From Clostridiales bacterium (GTDB taxonomy: Bacteria; Bacillota; Clostridia; Oscillospirales; Ruminococcaceae): DNA of 6,353 bases. The notes below the pieces were generated by a model. The model searched no databases and was not told the DNA's origin. It saw nothing but the letters and a program-made list of their open reading frames with translations. Of the stretch, positions 6,121 through 6,353 are shown one piece after another; positions within the stretch are counted from its first letter, which is position 1; every line of letters begins with the position of its first letter. Where the stretch lies: the NCBI GenBank assembly GCA_012800685.1, contig JAAZIT010000297.1, positions 1-6,353 on the forward strand, in the 5' to 3' direction. Both the position numbers and the translations under genes were made by a program.

Positions 6121-6353
6121 CTATTTAGCTTTAGCTTCATCATTTTTGGTAAAGCTAGAAACGCCAACAGGTTTAAATGGTTTTCCATTGCCCTCATAAA
6201 ATCTTGAGAACAACTCATAAAATTCAAGTCTAATAACCTGAATTGCAACAACAAGTCCCTCAATTCCCATTACAAAAATATTACCAATGATAATAACAAT
6301 TGGTTTTCCTACAGTGCCAACGCTTTCCATAAGTGCCATAACAACAAGCATCA
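6121..6353 (-). CDS. ntpI: V/A-type ATPase subunit I (membrane stator, a-type), C-terminal fragment
   Basis: Only the last 76 codons plus two bases of another are present; the gene continues past the right edge, so the ATG at 6351 is internal, not the start. Subunit I provides the ion half-channels facing the K ring and anchors the peripheral stalks. The fragment shows a hydrophobic helix (about residues 18-40 of the visible part) leading into the family signature EGLVVAIQVIRLEFYELF and then SRFYEGNGKPFKP. The Arg in QVIRLEF matches the conserved C-terminal Arg (yeast Vph1 Arg799 in a SLRLHW context) needed for ion transport. The frame ends at TAG (6123-6121) after a short polar tail, KNDEAKAK. 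Subunit K begins 30 bases downstream, the standard I-K order. Confidence 0.95.
   Translation of the reverse strand, partial: MLVVMALMESVGTVGKPIVIIIGNIFVMGIEGLVVAIQVIRLEFYELFSRFYEGNGKPFKPVGVSSFTKNDEAKAK

Noticed and set aside
6121..6351. A stand-alone 76-residue membrane protein beginning at the ATG at 6351
   Set aside because: The sequence is the conserved C-terminal end of subunit I and the frame is open at the window edge, so the ATG is internal.
1..6353. CRISPR arrays, insertion sequences, tRNA or rRNA genes
   Set aside because: No regularly spaced repeats, transposase-like frames, terminal inverted repeats or tRNA-like cloverleaf segments were seen; the window is almost fully coding.

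Overview
The window is AT-rich bacterial DNA with every gene on the minus strand. Most of it is the distal part of one operon for a V/A-type (rotary) ATPase. In transcription order, reading from high to low coordinates, the genes are subunit I (C-terminal end only), K, F, E, A, B and D. The low GC, strong GGAGG-type ribosome binding sites, TTG/GTG starts and a bacterial V/A-ATPase of this kind suggest an anaerobic Firmicute of the Clostridia, perhaps Oscillospirales-like. That assignment is inference from gene content and style; there is no rRNA or marker gene here.

Layout: 6353-6121 is the end of subunit I (stator half-channel). 6090-5647 is subunit K (membrane rotor ring). 5610-5302 is subunit F and 5217-4621 is subunit E (rotor stalk and peripheral stalk). 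4603-2846 is catalytic subunit A, 2832-1435 is subunit B, and 1409-771 is rotor shaft subunit D. Gaps are about 8 to 84 bases, with ribosome binding sites immediately after, or overlapping, the preceding stop codons, as expected for one co-transcribed and partly coupled unit. A hairpin terminator at about 758-727 closes the operon right after D. A separate sigma-70-type promoter at 695-667 and a structured leader of about 90 bases then drive the last gene. That gene is an unrecognised hydrophilic acidic protein starting at 567 and running off the left edge.

Together, A3B3 hydrolyses or makes ATP, D and F carry rotation to the K ring, I supplies the ion path, and E belongs to the peripheral stalk. 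Subunit C (the d-type adaptor between shaft and ring) and the partner stalk subunit (G/H type) are not in the window. They are not in the E-A interval where C would be expected from the Enterococcus hirae order, and may lie upstream of subunit I.

The window is largely a recognisable system. The points most worth a second look are probable TTG starts of subunits F and A, hidden behind in-frame ATG/GTG codons that lie too close to the Shine-Dalgarno; a K subunit whose N-terminal hairpin is not c-like and which seems to lack the E. hirae sodium ligands; the unusual subunit order without C; and the unknown downstream gene with its palindromic leader.
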